Below are positions 42,958 to 50,999 of a DNA stretch of 64,000 bases, one piece after another; positions within the stretch are counted from its first letter, which is position 1, and every line of letters begins with the position of its first letter. The notes below the pieces were generated by a model. It searched no databases. It saw only the letters and a program-made list of their open reading frames with translations, and had not been told where the DNA came from. The position numbers were made by a program, and so were the translations under genes. The stretch is taken from positions 352,501 to 416,500 of the forward strand of contig NZ_CP146991.1 of assembly GCF_001941975.2 (NCBI RefSeq), written 5' to 3'. Origin of the DNA: Sporomusa sphaeroides DSM 2875. Its GTDB lineage: Bacteria > Bacillota > Negativicutes > Sporomusales > Sporomusaceae.

Positions 42958-43290
42958 TTACTTAACTGCTCTGATATAACGGTTTAGCTCTGCTTCCTGC
43001 TGAAATAGACGGTTATTCAGTACGTCAAATTTTGAATCCAGCAGGGAAGTAGTTTCTTTTACGCTAGTGATTTCGCCGGTCAGCACATTCAGATTGTGGC
43101 CGAGGCTGTGAAGTTGGGCATTAACTTCTTCTGAATTATGCTTGAGAGCGTGAACAATCTGACTAATTTCGATTTGCTGGCGTTCGCTTGCCATATCGGA
43201 TTCTATCCGGTCAAGACGAGCATCCATTTTATCTAGGCGTTGGGTAATTTGTTTCTGGCCGTCGAGTATCTGATTTAATAACTCTTCCAT
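42958..43290 (-). CDS. Coiled-coil protein, 110 residues
   Basis: Heptad-rich protein (MEELLNQILDGQKQITQRLD, then further leucine heptads) without cysteines or membrane segments. GGAAGGTG precedes the ATG. It points against the flanking genes. Function unknown; small proteins of this kind recur in Firmicute mobile elements. Confidence 0.55.
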   Translation of the reverse strand: MEELLNQILDGQKQITQRLDKMDARLDRIESDMASERQQIEISQIVHALKHNSEEVNAQLHSLGHNLNVLTGEITSVKETTSLLDSKFDVLNNRLFQQEAELNRYIRAVK

Positions 43291-43390
43291 ACTGACACCT
43301 TCCTTTAAGGCTATTATATCCCGTCATGGGCGGGACAGACAAGCAGGAATATTATTTGGAAGCAGATATTATTTCGGTAGTGCCCGGCTA

Positions 43391-43560
43391 ATGGTTGGGG
43401 CGGCACTTATACCCACAATGGAGAACTTTTTAGCTAAGGCGTTACAGGCGATAGATAAAAAGGCTAACGAGCCCAGCCAAATCAAGGATTCAGGCGTTAC
43501 AGGCTTTACATTACCTATAAACTATAAAATATATAGGTATATACGGGTAGGGGGTAGCAG
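43391..43560 (+). pseudogene. Fragment resembling the end of a replication gene
   Basis: The frame ENFLAKALQAIDKKANEPSQ, then DSGVTGFTLP, resembles the tail of phage replication proteins. It is followed, as after the intact primase at 39339, by GGTATAT repeats and a CCTGTGGAAA segment (43683; compare 39575). No ribosome site. Confidence 0.3.
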
Positions 43561-43814
43561 TAGGGGGTATATGCGCTATAGACTGCTATACAGTATAAAA
43601 GTTGCCGGATTTTTAACGCCTTAACGCCTAACCCTTGAAATTAAAGGGTTCATCAGTTTTTTTTTTGCTATCGCCTATCTAACACCTGTGGAAAGGGTGA
43701 GCGGTGGGGCAGCCAAAAGAATCTGATTAATACTAGCTTAGGCACCCAATGTAGGACAGTTGTAATTGATGTGCATTATTCCGCACTAACTTTATGTGAA
43801 AGACCGGTGACTTT

Positions 43815-44090
43815 ATGATGAAATGTACAAACTGCAAAACAGAGCTTTCAACCACAGCCAGATTCTGTTCAGAATGCGGTATACCAGTGCCTAAACCAGA
43901 AACTGAACCATCTAAAGATGAGATATTAACAGTCTACGAGGCTGCCAAGTTTCTAAAAATATCGCGTTGGAAAATTTATGATATGGTTCGTAAAAAGCAA
44001 ATCCCATTTAAAGCAGTTGGAATTCAAAAACGGTTTGTAAAGAGTCAATTAATTGAGTGGCTCCAGGGTAAAGCGGTTCGGCTCGATTGA
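43815..44090 (+). CDS. Zinc-ribbon plus excisionase-like HTH protein, 91 residues
   Basis: CTNC and CSEC pairs (residues 4-25) form a zinc ribbon. The HTH follows (LTVYEAAKFLKISRWKIYDM, VRKKQIPFKAVGIQKRFVKSQLIEWL). Paralogue of the gene at 42519. The ATG pair at 43815/43818 has no strong ribosome site. Confidence 0.6.
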   Translation: MMKCTNCKTELSTTARFCSECGIPVPKPETEPSKDEILTVYEAAKFLKISRWKIYDMVRKKQIPFKAVGIQKRFVKSQLIEWLQGKAVRLD

Positions 44091-44164
44091 GCCGTACTTG
44101 ATGGCGAAGAGCAAACCAGCAGTAAAGCAGCATTGCTCCAGTGGAAGGAAGGAGGTGAAAGACA

Positions 44165-44353
44165 TTGATTAAGATTCGAATATCCCGTGCCGATCTCATG
44201 GCCGGTAATTATGACGCATCCGAGGTAATCGAAAACTATCCAGACCCGAAAGACCACCCGAACCCACTTAAAGCAATCGCTGGATTTATAGCAGATGACA
44301 TATTGAAAGATAACCAGGCTCGGCAAGAATTGGGTTTAGAGCCATTAGATTAG
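44165..44353 (+). CDS. Small acidic protein, 62 residues
   Basis: TTG start 44165 with GGAGGTG 7-8 nt upstream. MIKIRISRADLMAGNYDASE start and LKAIAGFIADDILKDNQARQ end. Unrecognised; in the element. Confidence 0.5.
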   Translation: MIKIRISRADLMAGNYDASEVIENYPDPKDHPNPLKAIAGFIADDILKDNQARQELGLEPLD

Positions 44354-44504
44354 GATGGCATGGTGTGAAGAAGGTAAAAACCCGGCCATAACAGCCGGGT
44401 TTAACTATTTTTGAATACATTCTTTCTTCGAAATACTTTCGGGGTAGCCCGCTGGCAGTAACTATATACCCTCTGGCTTTTAGCTCATTGTTGAGGTCTC
44501 TCAT
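44286..44504 (-). CDS. Possible small protein downstream of the repressor
   Basis: MRDLNNELKARGYIVTASGL, then PRKYFEERMY resembles short phage/element DNA-binding proteins. The frame then runs through a GC-rich hairpin at 44374-44402 and overlaps the end of the plus-strand gene at 44353, so the C-terminus is doubtful. Weak ribosome site. Confidence 0.35.
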   Translation of the reverse strand: MRDLNNELKARGYIVTASGLPRKYFEERMYSKIVKPGCYGRVFTFFTPCHPNLMALNPILAEPGYLSICHLL

Positions 44505-44533
44505 GACTATATAAGCGTGCAGGGGTCTCTAAA

Positions 44534-44761
44534 CTACTTTAAAAAATCATCTTCTTCGGGTATGTATTCAATGAGATCAGATAATTTGCATTTAAAAGTA
44601 TCACAGAGTTTAAACAGGGTCTCGAGTTTCGTAGTTTCTATATCACTCTCCCGATATAATTTGTTGATAGAGTTACGGCTGACATTAGAACGTTTCATAA
44701 GATCAGAAATATCATCAATCCTGTTATCGGCCATTAACCGCCGTATATTACAAGTAATCAT
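44534..44761 (-). CDS. CI/Cro-type (XRE) repressor
   Basis: HTH protein of 75 residues: NIRRLMADNRIDDISDLMKR, SNVSRNSINKLY, then TTKLETLFKLCDTFKCKLSDLIEY. It matches the short HipB/Cro repressors. GGGAGGCG ribosome site. Divergent from the operon at 44930, with three copies of a 14-bp operator between them. It probably holds the integrase operon silent and represses itself. Confidence 0.82.
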   Translation of the reverse strand: MITCNIRRLMADNRIDDISDLMKRSNVSRNSINKLYRESDIETTKLETLFKLCDTFKCKLSDLIEYIPEEDDFLK

Positions 44762-44796
44762 AATTATTCGCCTCCCTTTATATAGTTATTATTGTA

Positions 44797-44905
44797 TCTT
44801 GCAGGGTTAAAAATTGCAATTTTATTTACAGTATTTATCTTTATAAAGTTAATAAGAGTATTGAAATTAACCCCGCAAGGTGATATGATAACCTTGTAGA
44901 GTTAA
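44797..44905. promoter_or_regulatory. Divergent switch region with three operator copies
   Basis: Copies of CCTTGCAGGGTTAA: 44797-44810 (one change), 44867-44880 (inverted, TTAACCCCGCAAGG) and 44892-44905 (CCTTGTAGAGTTAA). The rightward promoter has TTGAAA (44861-44866) and TATGAT (44884-44889), 17-nt spacer. Copy two lies in its spacer and copy three just after the -10. Confidence 0.7.
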
Positions 44906-44929
44906 TTTGTGCAAATGGGGGGATTCGCA

Positions 44930-45265
44930 GTGAAAAAAATTGACCAGCTAAGAGGCCTGTTTGGCCGAGAGTTAACCAGCGATGAACTAATGATTTTATC
45001 TAGAGTTTTTGGGAGAAGTACGGATAGCATAGTCAAAGAGGAAGCAGTACCTATACCACATGTTCAAGCCTTTAATAATTTGCCGGTGGCGAGTATGTTT
45101 TCCGGTAAGCGAATAGTGGCCACAGATATGGAAAACAGTTGGCAGGGTTTTGTTACTGCTCGGCAGGAATTGCTAGAAGATCAACAGGCCACAATCACCT
45201 ATCTGCATTATAATAAGGGGTTTGCTGATGGTCTGCGCTTGGCCGTGCTTTTAGGGCAACTATAA
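44930..45265 (+). CDS. First gene of the repressed operon, 111 residues, unknown
   Basis: GTG start at 44930 with GGGGGG 8 nt upstream (MKKIDQLRGLFGRELTSDEL). No recognised family. Its end overlaps the next gene by one base (TAATG). In the position of an early gene that could act as antirepressor or excision control. Confidence 0.55.
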   Translation: MKKIDQLRGLFGRELTSDELMILSRVFGRSTDSIVKEEAVPIPHVQAFNNLPVASMFSGKRIVATDMENSWQGFVTARQELLEDQQATITYLHYNKGFADGLRLAVLLGQL

Positions 45266-45465
45266 TGACAGACTTTGAGCGTGACCGCCTTAACAGGTAT
45301 ATCCAGGACGCTGAAAAATGGCTGCTGGTGATCGCTGAAGGCTTGCGGTACCCAGAAACGCCGGCACAGGCGGCAGCCGCTAGCATGACCAGGGCAGCCA
45401 TAGAGCTGGTGGCCGGGGTTAGGCAACAGATGATAATTGATTCTAACAACAAGGGGGTTTGCTAA
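45265..45465 (+). CDS. Second gene of the repressed operon, 66 residues
   Basis: Helical protein (MTDFERDRLNRYIQDAEKWL) overlapping its neighbours by one base on each side (TAATG). Unknown function. The overlaps support a genuine operon. Confidence 0.55.
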   Translation: MTDFERDRLNRYIQDAEKWLLVIAEGLRYPETPAQAAAASMTRAAIELVAGVRQQMIIDSNNKGVC

Positions 45466-45800
45466 TGAACCGCATTCATAAACAAATTGCAATCAGCCAC
45501 GATTGTGGACATGACTTTATCAGCCTTAAGTATAACATGCCCACACTTACACCTAATGAGCGGTACAGGGTGCTGAAAAAGTTATCAGAACGAATTGCCA
45601 CAGTGAGTAGTGATCAGCTACTTGACTCTATGCCCACACTGGATATTGTTAAGGCGCTAAGTAAGCGGTATGGTGTTATATGTAATACTGCTGAATCTGA
45701 CAATATAGCAGTGGCAACAATCCTCGTAGTGAGCCAGGAAGATCAAGAAGCACTTATGAAATTTTGCTCTGAGCGGTTCAGAGAGCAGGCGGCGGGGTAA
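45465..45800 (+). CDS. Third gene of the repressed operon, 111 residues
   Basis: MNRIHKQIAISHDCGHDFIS start and a helical middle (LDIVKALSKRYGVIC). Unrecognised. ATG overlaps the previous stop; an upstream TTG at 45459 is less likely. Directly before the integrase gene. Confidence 0.55.
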   Translation: MNRIHKQIAISHDCGHDFISLKYNMPTLTPNERYRVLKKLSERIATVSSDQLLDSMPTLDIVKALSKRYGVICNTAESDNIAVATILVVSQEDQEALMKFCSERFREQAAG

Positions 45801-45839
45801 TCCCGCCCTTAAACTAAAATGGATTGTGAGGTGTAGTCG

Positions 45840-46985
45840 ATGGCAAAGGAGCGCAGGGAAAACGGCGCAGGCACTAAACCCAAGCAGCTCGCCAACGGCA
45901 AGTGGTGGAAAAAGATCAGTTATACAGATAACTATGGTAATAAGGGCAGAAAAAATATTTATGGCAATTCAGAAGCGGAATGCAAGGCGAATGAAAAAAC
46001 CTTTTTAAAAGATATTGCAGACGGTATTAAGGCAACGACAGATATAAAGACGCTAGGCCAGTGGCTCACTAAATGGCTGGTCGTATACAAGAAGCCGCCT
46101 ATATCAGAAATTACAACCTATGCAGCGTATGAACACCAGATTAATCAGCATATTATTCCTGAGCTTGGTAATACCCAGCTTAAGAAACTCCAAAGAGTAC
46201 ACATACAGGAGTTTTTTAATAAAAAGGGTGAAAAGCTATCGCCAAGTACGCTCAAATTAATAAAAGCCGTGTTAAATGATGCATTAAACATGGCCATGGT
46301 TGACGGTTATATAACCAAAAACCCTTTGGTCAAAATAGCGCTACCGGCGGCGGCAGCAAAAAAGATTAAGCCTTTGGTTAAAGATGAAATTGTTAAGCTA
46401 TTAAAAGCTGCTGAAGGTAGTCCCTTTTATACGATAATTTATTTAGCTATTCATACCGGGGCAAGAAAAGGAGAATTGGCAGCGCTTAAATGGGACAATG
46501 TGGATTTTAAGTCTAAAAGGATTCATATTCAGCATAGTGTTAAGCATGACCGGGCAAATAGAAAGTATATCATAGGGAGTACGAAAACTGACTGCTCCAG
46601 GTTTATTCCCATACATGACACTGTCATTGCGGAGTTAAAGAGGCATAAAGCCAAGCAGGCAGCCGCGCAATTAGAATTAGGGGACGTATACGAGAAGAAT
46701 AATCTGGTGTTTGCTAAGCCAGCAGGGGAAATTTTATCATTAACAGTTCTGGCTTCAAAATTTAATGATATTGTTAAGGAGTCGGGAATTGAGCGCCGGA
46801 CATTTCATGATCTGAGGCATACTTTTGCCAGTATATGCATATCCCGGAAAGAGAACATAAAAGCACTGGCTGAATACCTCGGCCATTCGGATGTAGGCAT
46901 TACATATAACACATATGGCCACTTGATGCCCGGAGATAAAGAGAACATTGCCAATGCAATAACGGCTTATTTAGCAGGCGAATAG
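45840..46985 (+). CDS. int: Tyrosine recombinase (phage-type integrase)
   Basis: Protein of 381 residues: N-terminal arm-binding domain with AP2-like strands (NGKWWKKISYTDNYGNKGRK), core-binding domain (residues 60-165) and catalytic domain. Catalytic residues: Arg in TGARKGE near 208, HDLRH near 324-328, His in LGHSD near 349 and Tyr in YNTYGHL near 358. Transcribed toward the attR repeat 22 nt away, the usual position. Fourth gene of the operon controlled by the switch at 44797-44905, so induction would couple early genes with integrase. Confidence 0.92.
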   Translation: MAKERRENGAGTKPKQLANGKWWKKISYTDNYGNKGRKNIYGNSEAECKANEKTFLKDIADGIKATTDIKTLGQWLTKWLVVYKKPPISEITTYAAYEHQINQHIIPELGNTQLKKLQRVHIQEFFNKKGEKLSPSTLKLIKAVLNDALNMAMVDGYITKNPLVKIALPAAAAKKIKPLVKDEIVKLLKAAEGSPFYTIIYLAIHTGARKGELAALKWDNVDFKSKRIHIQHSVKHDRANRKYIIGSTKTDCSRFIPIHDTVIAELKRHKAKQAAAQLELGDVYEKNNLVFAKPAGEILSLTVLASKFNDIVKESGIERRTFHDLRHTFASICISRKENIKALAEYLGHSDVGITYNTYGHLMPGDKENIANAITAYLAGE

Positions 46986-46996
46986 CCTGCTTTTTT
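46973..46996 (+). terminator. Terminator of the integrase operon
   Basis: GCAGGCGAATAGCCTGC hairpin followed by T6, overlapping the integrase stop. Confidence 0.75.
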
Positions 46997-47006
46997 CATG
47001 TATTTA

Positions 47007-47028
47007 CTGGACAGTTTTTTGGACAGTT
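47007..47028. repeat. Candidate attR: 22-bp direct repeat
   Basis: Identical to 35803-35824. It lies between the integrase terminator and the PHO box of pstB. Confidence 0.65.
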
Positions 47029-47117
47029 GACAGTATTTACAGTTATTTAACATTGAGCGGAAAGGCGTACGGTAGTAGTAATATTAGGCATTGTTGGGCA
47101 TAGATAATCATGAAAAT

Positions 47118-47145
47118 TTAACAAAAAAATAACAAGATATTAACA
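47118..47145 (+). promoter_or_regulatory. PHO box of pstB-phoU
   Basis: TTAACA (47118), ATAACA (47129) and TTAACA (47140) start at 11-bp intervals. Downstream TATAGT (47167-47172) is a plausible -10. Confidence 0.7.
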
Positions 47146-47206
47146 TTCGCGCTGCTGCTTTTATGTTATAGTGCATATGAGAAACTACAGGAGGCTAGAC
47201 TGGCTT

Positions 47207-47962
47207 ATGACATATAAAATCCAGGTGAATAAACTCAAGCTATACTATGGAGAGGTCCTGGCCCTTAAAAAAATTTCTATTGCTATTGCAAAAAACAGTG
47301 TGCTGGCTCTTATCGGCCCGTCAGGCTGCGGCAAATCCACTTTTCTCAAAACTCTCAACCGGATGAATGATTTGATTGAGGGTGTGAAAATCGAGGGCGA
47401 AGTACTGCTTGACGGCGAGAATATATATCATCCCAAAGTGGATACCGTTATGCTGAGAAAACGGGTCGGGATGGTGTTTCAGCGTCCCAATCCGTTTCCT
47501 ATGTCTATTTACGATAATATTGCCTATGGCCCGCGCATTCACGGACAAACCAGCCGGACTGTGCTTGATGAGATTGTGGAAAAGAGCCTTACAGGTTCGG
47601 CGCTATGGGACGAAGTCAAAGACCGTCTGCATACATCGGCTATGGGTTTGTCCGGCGGTCAGCAGCAACGGCTGTGCATTGCCAGGTTACTGGCCGTAGA
47701 ACCGGAAGTACTGTTGATGGACGAGCCCTGTTCGGCGCTTGACCCCATTTCCACCATGAAGATCGAAGAATTGGTTACTGCGCTTAAAACAAGCTATACC
47801 ATTGTTATGGTTACCCACAATATGCAGCAGGCAGCCCGGGTCTCTGATTATACCGGTTTTTTCCTGAATGGTGATTTGGTGGAATATGATCGAACCGATA
47901 CCATCTTTACCCGTCCGCAGGATAAGCGAACCGAAGATTATATTACCGGGCGCTTTGGCTAA
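47207..47962 (+). CDS. pstB: Phosphate ABC transporter ATP-binding protein
   Basis: ATPase of 251 residues driving high-affinity phosphate import with PstSCA. Walker [10 protein letters not shown] near residue 36, signature LSGGQQQR near 148, Walker [14 protein letters not shown] near 168. ATG 47207 follows AGGAGG by 12 nt and starts at the usual point ([16 protein letters not shown]); the earlier ATG at 47171 precedes that site. Unusually, it is separated from pstSCA by phoU and the opposite-strand phoR. Confidence 0.95.
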   Translation: MTYKIQVNKLKLYYGEVLALKKISIAIAKNSVLALIGPSGCGKSTFLKTLNRMNDLIEGVKIEGEVLLDGENIYHPKVDTVMLRKRVGMVFQRPNPFPMSIYDNIAYGPRIHGQTSRTVLDEIVEKSLTGSALWDEVKDRLHTSAMGLSGGQQQRLCIARLLAVEPEVLLMDEPCSALDPISTMKIEELVTALKTSYTIVMVTHNMQQAARVSDYTGFFLNGDLVEYDRTDTIFTRPQDKRTEDYITGRFG

Positions 47963-47976
47963 GGAGGAAGAACAAT

Positions 47977-48633
47977 ATGACAATAAGGCATAATTATGAT
48001 CAGGAACTGGAACAGCTGCGCCAGAGCCTGTTAACTATGGGCATGGCGGTTGCGAGGGCTATTGATGATGCAGTGAATTCGCTGGCCCGGCAGGATGCTG
48101 AATTGGCTGGACGGGTTATGGATTATGATGACGAAATTGACCAAATGGAAATAGACATTGAAGACAAATGCATGGTCTTAATTGCCAGACAGCAGCCTAT
48201 TGCCCGTGATCTCAGGATTATCGGCACAGGACTTAAAATCACCACCGATTTGGAGCGTATGGGCGATCACGCCTATGATATTGCTAAAATAGCTCTGGAT
48301 ATGGCTAACCAGCCGTTGATCAAGCCGCTGGTGGATATTCCCCGCATGGCGCAGATGTCGCAAAAAATGCTGAAAGATGCGCTGGATGCGTATATAACCT
48401 TGGACATTACCCTGGCAGAGCAAGTGTGCTTGAACGATGATGAGGTTGATAACATCTACCATCAGGTATTCAGGGAACTGTTGACCTATATGATGGAAGA
48501 TCCCAAGACCATTACCCAGGCCACTCAGCTTATTTTTGTCGCCAGATACCTGGAGCGGGTGGCCGACCACGCCACCAATATTGCCGAGTGGACCATCTAT
48601 CTGGTAACAGGCCAGCGCCGGAGAAAAAAATAG
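47977..48633 (+). CDS. phoU: Phosphate signalling protein PhoU
   Basis: All-helical protein of 218 residues made of two PhoU repeats, each with the metal-binding E/DxxxD pattern (DLERMGDHAYDIA near residue 89; YLERVADHATNIAEW near 190). It links PstB state to PhoR and damps phosphate uptake. Follows pstB by 14 nt with AAGGAGGA. Confidence 0.95.
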   Translation: MTIRHNYDQELEQLRQSLLTMGMAVARAIDDAVNSLARQDAELAGRVMDYDDEIDQMEIDIEDKCMVLIARQQPIARDLRIIGTGLKITTDLERMGDHAYDIAKIALDMANQPLIKPLVDIPRMAQMSQKMLKDALDAYITLDITLAEQVCLNDDEVDNIYHQVFRELLTYMMEDPKTITQATQLIFVARYLERVADHATNIAEWTIYLVTGQRRRKK

Positions 48634-48647
48634 GTTTATAAACAGCA

Positions 48648-48689
48648 AACGGGATTGCCGCACCAGCACAGTGCAGCAATCCCGTTTAT
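48648..48689. terminator. Terminator after phoU
   Basis: AAACGGGATTGC / GCAATCCCGTTT hairpin followed by ATGTTTTCT. Confidence 0.7.
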
Positions 48690-48774
48690 GTTTTCTCCTG
48701 ATGTTTCAGCTCTGCTGAAACGAATCCGTCATCCCATCGTCCCCTTTTGCCGGCACCAGGCCGAAAACCGTTCA

Positions 48775-48880
48775 GAGTGCTCCAGATGCGAGGCGCGACG
48801 AGGACGTGACCGTAGTCGTACTGGGAAGTACGTTGGAGGGAACGCCCGCAGAAGCAACGAAGCAGGTGGGGCGCTATGGA
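48775..48880. repeat. Repeat-like GC-rich intergenic segment
   Basis: Contains GCGAGGCGCGACGAGG, a CGTACT-GGGA-AGTACG hairpin and AGAAGCAACGAAGCAGGTGG. From memory this resembles a dispersed repeat type in Firmicute genomes; only one copy is in this window, so it is not proven here. Confidence 0.3.
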
Positions 48881-50664
48881 CGGTTTTCGCTTAGGGGCAG
48901 GGAGATGGTGAATATGGTCCCCACATCCACCTTACTTTCCACCGCAATGTGTCCGCCCAACATTTCCACAATAAACTTAGCGATGGCCAGCCCGAGACCG
49001 GTGCCGCCGGCGGTACGGGTGCGCGCTTTGTCTACCCGGTAGAACCGGTCAAAAATGAGCGGCAGGTCTTTAGCCGGAATGCCGATGCCGGAGTCCTGGA
49101 CAGCAATTTTGATCTGACTGTCTGTCTGCCAGCAGGTGAGCTGTATTTTGCCGGCTTCCGGGGTATACTTAATACTGTTTTCCAGCAAGTTAACAATCAC
49201 CTGCTTCAGCCAGTCGGGATGAGCCAGGGCAGTAAGCCCCTCCTGTTTGCATTTTAAGATAACGGTTTGATTTTTTTGCTGCCACCGGGGAGACAGATCT
49301 TGTTTGGCCGCCGTCAGTACCGGCAGGATGGCTACAGCTTCTAAATGGATTTGTTCGCGGTATTCCTGGGCACTCAGCCGGGCCAGTTTGAGCAAATCAT
49401 TAATCAGACGGTGCATCCGGTCGGCTTCGTCATGGATGATCCGGATAAATTTTTCGCTCAGTTCAGGCTGTTCCAGTGCGCCGTCTAACAGTGTTTCGGC
49501 AAAGCCTTTGATGGCAGTGAGCGGTGTGGCCAGTTCGTGGGAGGCGTTGGTAACAAAATCGGCCTGGCGGTCATGAATTTCCTGGAGGGTGGTTATGTCA
49601 TGAAACACAGATAATACGCCGCCAATATCATTTTCGCTGCCGGTAATGGGGGCCAGGAAGACCTGGAATACCCGCTTTTTAGCATGAATATTGGTTTTTA
49701 AGTCGATAATCCTGCTTTGATTTTCTTGCAGCGTAGTCTGGATTGCTTTATTGAGCAGACTATTGCCGATAACCTGAATATTGTGCTGCCCCAGCATTTG
49801 GTCGGTTATCCCAAAGATAACCATGGCTGTTTTGTTGGCAGTAGTGACCTTGCCAAACCTGTCAAGCAAGATAACTGCATCCCCCATGTTTTGGAGAATC
49901 AGCTCCAGTTTGTGATTTTGGGCAATCATATCGTTGACCTTGTCCTCCAGGCTGGAGGTGAGATTGTTAATACTATGGGCCAGTATCTCCAGTTCATCGC
50001 CTGTTTTTATGAACACCCGTTTACTCAAATCGCCGCCGGCAATAGTGTTGGCTGTATGGATGATTTGTTCCAGCGGGCGGGTATACCGATAGGCAAAGGC
50101 CAAACTGAAAATTATGGCGACAGCTGAGGTTAAGAGGGCGGCGGCCAGGAGGACAGATAATATTTTCCGGTAGCCGGCATCAATATGGTCAAGCGGCATA
50201 GCTACCCGTACCACACCGGTAATTTCGTTTTGGTAAAAAATCGGAGTGGAAACATAGAGCAGAGACTTCTCCTGCGTAGCGCTTGTCCGGATGTTATAGC
50301 TGTTGCCGCCGGACAGAGCTGCGGCTACTTCGGGGCGGTCGCCGTGGTTTTCCAGGAGTGCGGGATTCTGTTCAGAATCGGCTATGACAGTGCCGCCAGC
50401 GTCAATAATAGTAACCCTTAAGTCAATCCGGGAAGTCAGCTCTTTTATCTTTTCATCGATCTGGGCTTTTTGGATGGGACCGGACATATCACGGTAAATG
50501 AGTTCTTCAATAATTTTTCCCTGGCTGAGCATGGCGGCATTAAGACTGGCAATGTTGTGCTGATAGAAAAACCATAGGATGTAGCTGCCAAGCGCCGTCA
50601 ATGTAAAGAGAACAATCAGTAAAAACAGCATAACCAGACGATTGCGGAGATTGCGGGCAAACAT
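48874..50664 (-). CDS. phoR: PhoR-type sensor histidine kinase
   Basis: Membrane kinase of 596 residues: TM1 about 10-32, extracytoplasmic region to about 165, TM2 about 170-192, HAMP to 245, PAS about 255-360, HisKA with phospho-acceptor His in VTNASHELATPLTAIKGF near 375, and HATPase with NLLENSIKYTPEAG, DSGIGIP and GGTGLGLAI. Presumed partner of PhoP at 34321. GGGAGG ribosome site. Opposite strand to pstB-phoU and pstSCA. Confidence 0.88.
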   Translation of the reverse strand: MFARNLRNRLVMLFLLIVLFTLTALGSYILWFFYQHNIASLNAAMLSQGKIIEELIYRDMSGPIQKAQIDEKIKELTSRIDLRVTIIDAGGTVIADSEQNPALLENHGDRPEVAAALSGGNSYNIRTSATQEKSLLYVSTPIFYQNEITGVVRVAMPLDHIDAGYRKILSVLLAAALLTSAVAIIFSLAFAYRYTRPLEQIIHTANTIAGGDLSKRVFIKTGDELEILAHSINNLTSSLEDKVNDMIAQNHKLELILQNMGDAVILLDRFGKVTTANKTAMVIFGITDQMLGQHNIQVIGNSLLNKAIQTTLQENQSRIIDLKTNIHAKKRVFQVFLAPITGSENDIGGVLSVFHDITTLQEIHDRQADFVTNASHELATPLTAIKGFAETLLDGALEQPELSEKFIRIIHDEADRMHRLINDLLKLARLSAQEYREQIHLEAVAILPVLTAAKQDLSPRWQQKNQTVILKCKQEGLTALAHPDWLKQVIVNLLENSIKYTPEAGKIQLTCWQTDSQIKIAVQDSGIGIPAKDLPLIFDRFYRVDKARTRTAGGTGLGLAIAKFIVEMLGGHIAVESKVDVGTIFTISLPLSENRP

Positions 50665-50804
50665 ATGCGTGTTACCTCCCTGAAGGGATTTTTAAATGGG
50701 TGCTTCCTTGGCTTAAGACTGCGGCTTTTGCCGGTGGAGTGGAAGATGACCTGGTATATAGTAACAATATACCGTAAATGGTTTCTAAAAGCTACCTGGC
50801 TTTC

Positions 50805-50902
50805 TTTATCCTAACAGAAAGTATAACTTTCTTAAAAGCAGGATAAGGGCAACATCGACTTCCGCCGTCGCCAGAGGCTCGGCACAAGCCGTGTTTTCTT
50901 TA
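50805..50902 (+). repeat. Dispersed intergenic repeat, family B, copy 2
   Basis: Same nested hairpin and GGGCAACATCGACTTCCGCC core as copy 1. Its 3' end (TGTTTTCTTTA) flows directly into the PHO box of pstS. Confidence 0.8.
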
Positions 50903-50927
50903 ACATTCCCTTAACATTTCCTTAACA
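50900..50927 (+). promoter_or_regulatory. PHO box of pstS
   Basis: Three perfect TTAACA repeats starting at 50900, 50911 and 50922 (11-bp period), followed by TACAATAAAG at about the -10 distance. Confidence 0.8.
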
Positions 50928-50999
50928 CAAGGCTTGTTTAAATGAATTACAATAAAGATGCGAAAACCGTACAAACGTTAAGGAGGAAATAGAACAACT

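Larger units (their letters stand above)
35803..47028. mobile_element. Integrated element, satellite-like or decayed prophage, about 11.2 kb
   Basis: Bounded by a 22-bp direct repeat. Contents: HTH protein, excisionase-like gene, primase/VapE helicase, small zinc-ribbon/HTH genes, one phage baseplate-hub-like gene, CI/Cro-like repressor with divergent small operon, and a tyrosine integrase at the right end. No capsid, terminase, portal or conjugation genes were found. AT-richer than the flanks. It interrupts the phosphate gene region between phoP and pstB. Confidence 0.75.

Noticed and set aside
44517-44810. 97-codon plus-strand frame across the repressor gene
   Set aside because: Antisense to a clear HTH repressor; no ribosome site.
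48655-48894. 79-codon frame between phoU and phoR
   Set aside because: It runs through a terminator and a repeat-like GC-rich segment; no ribosome site.
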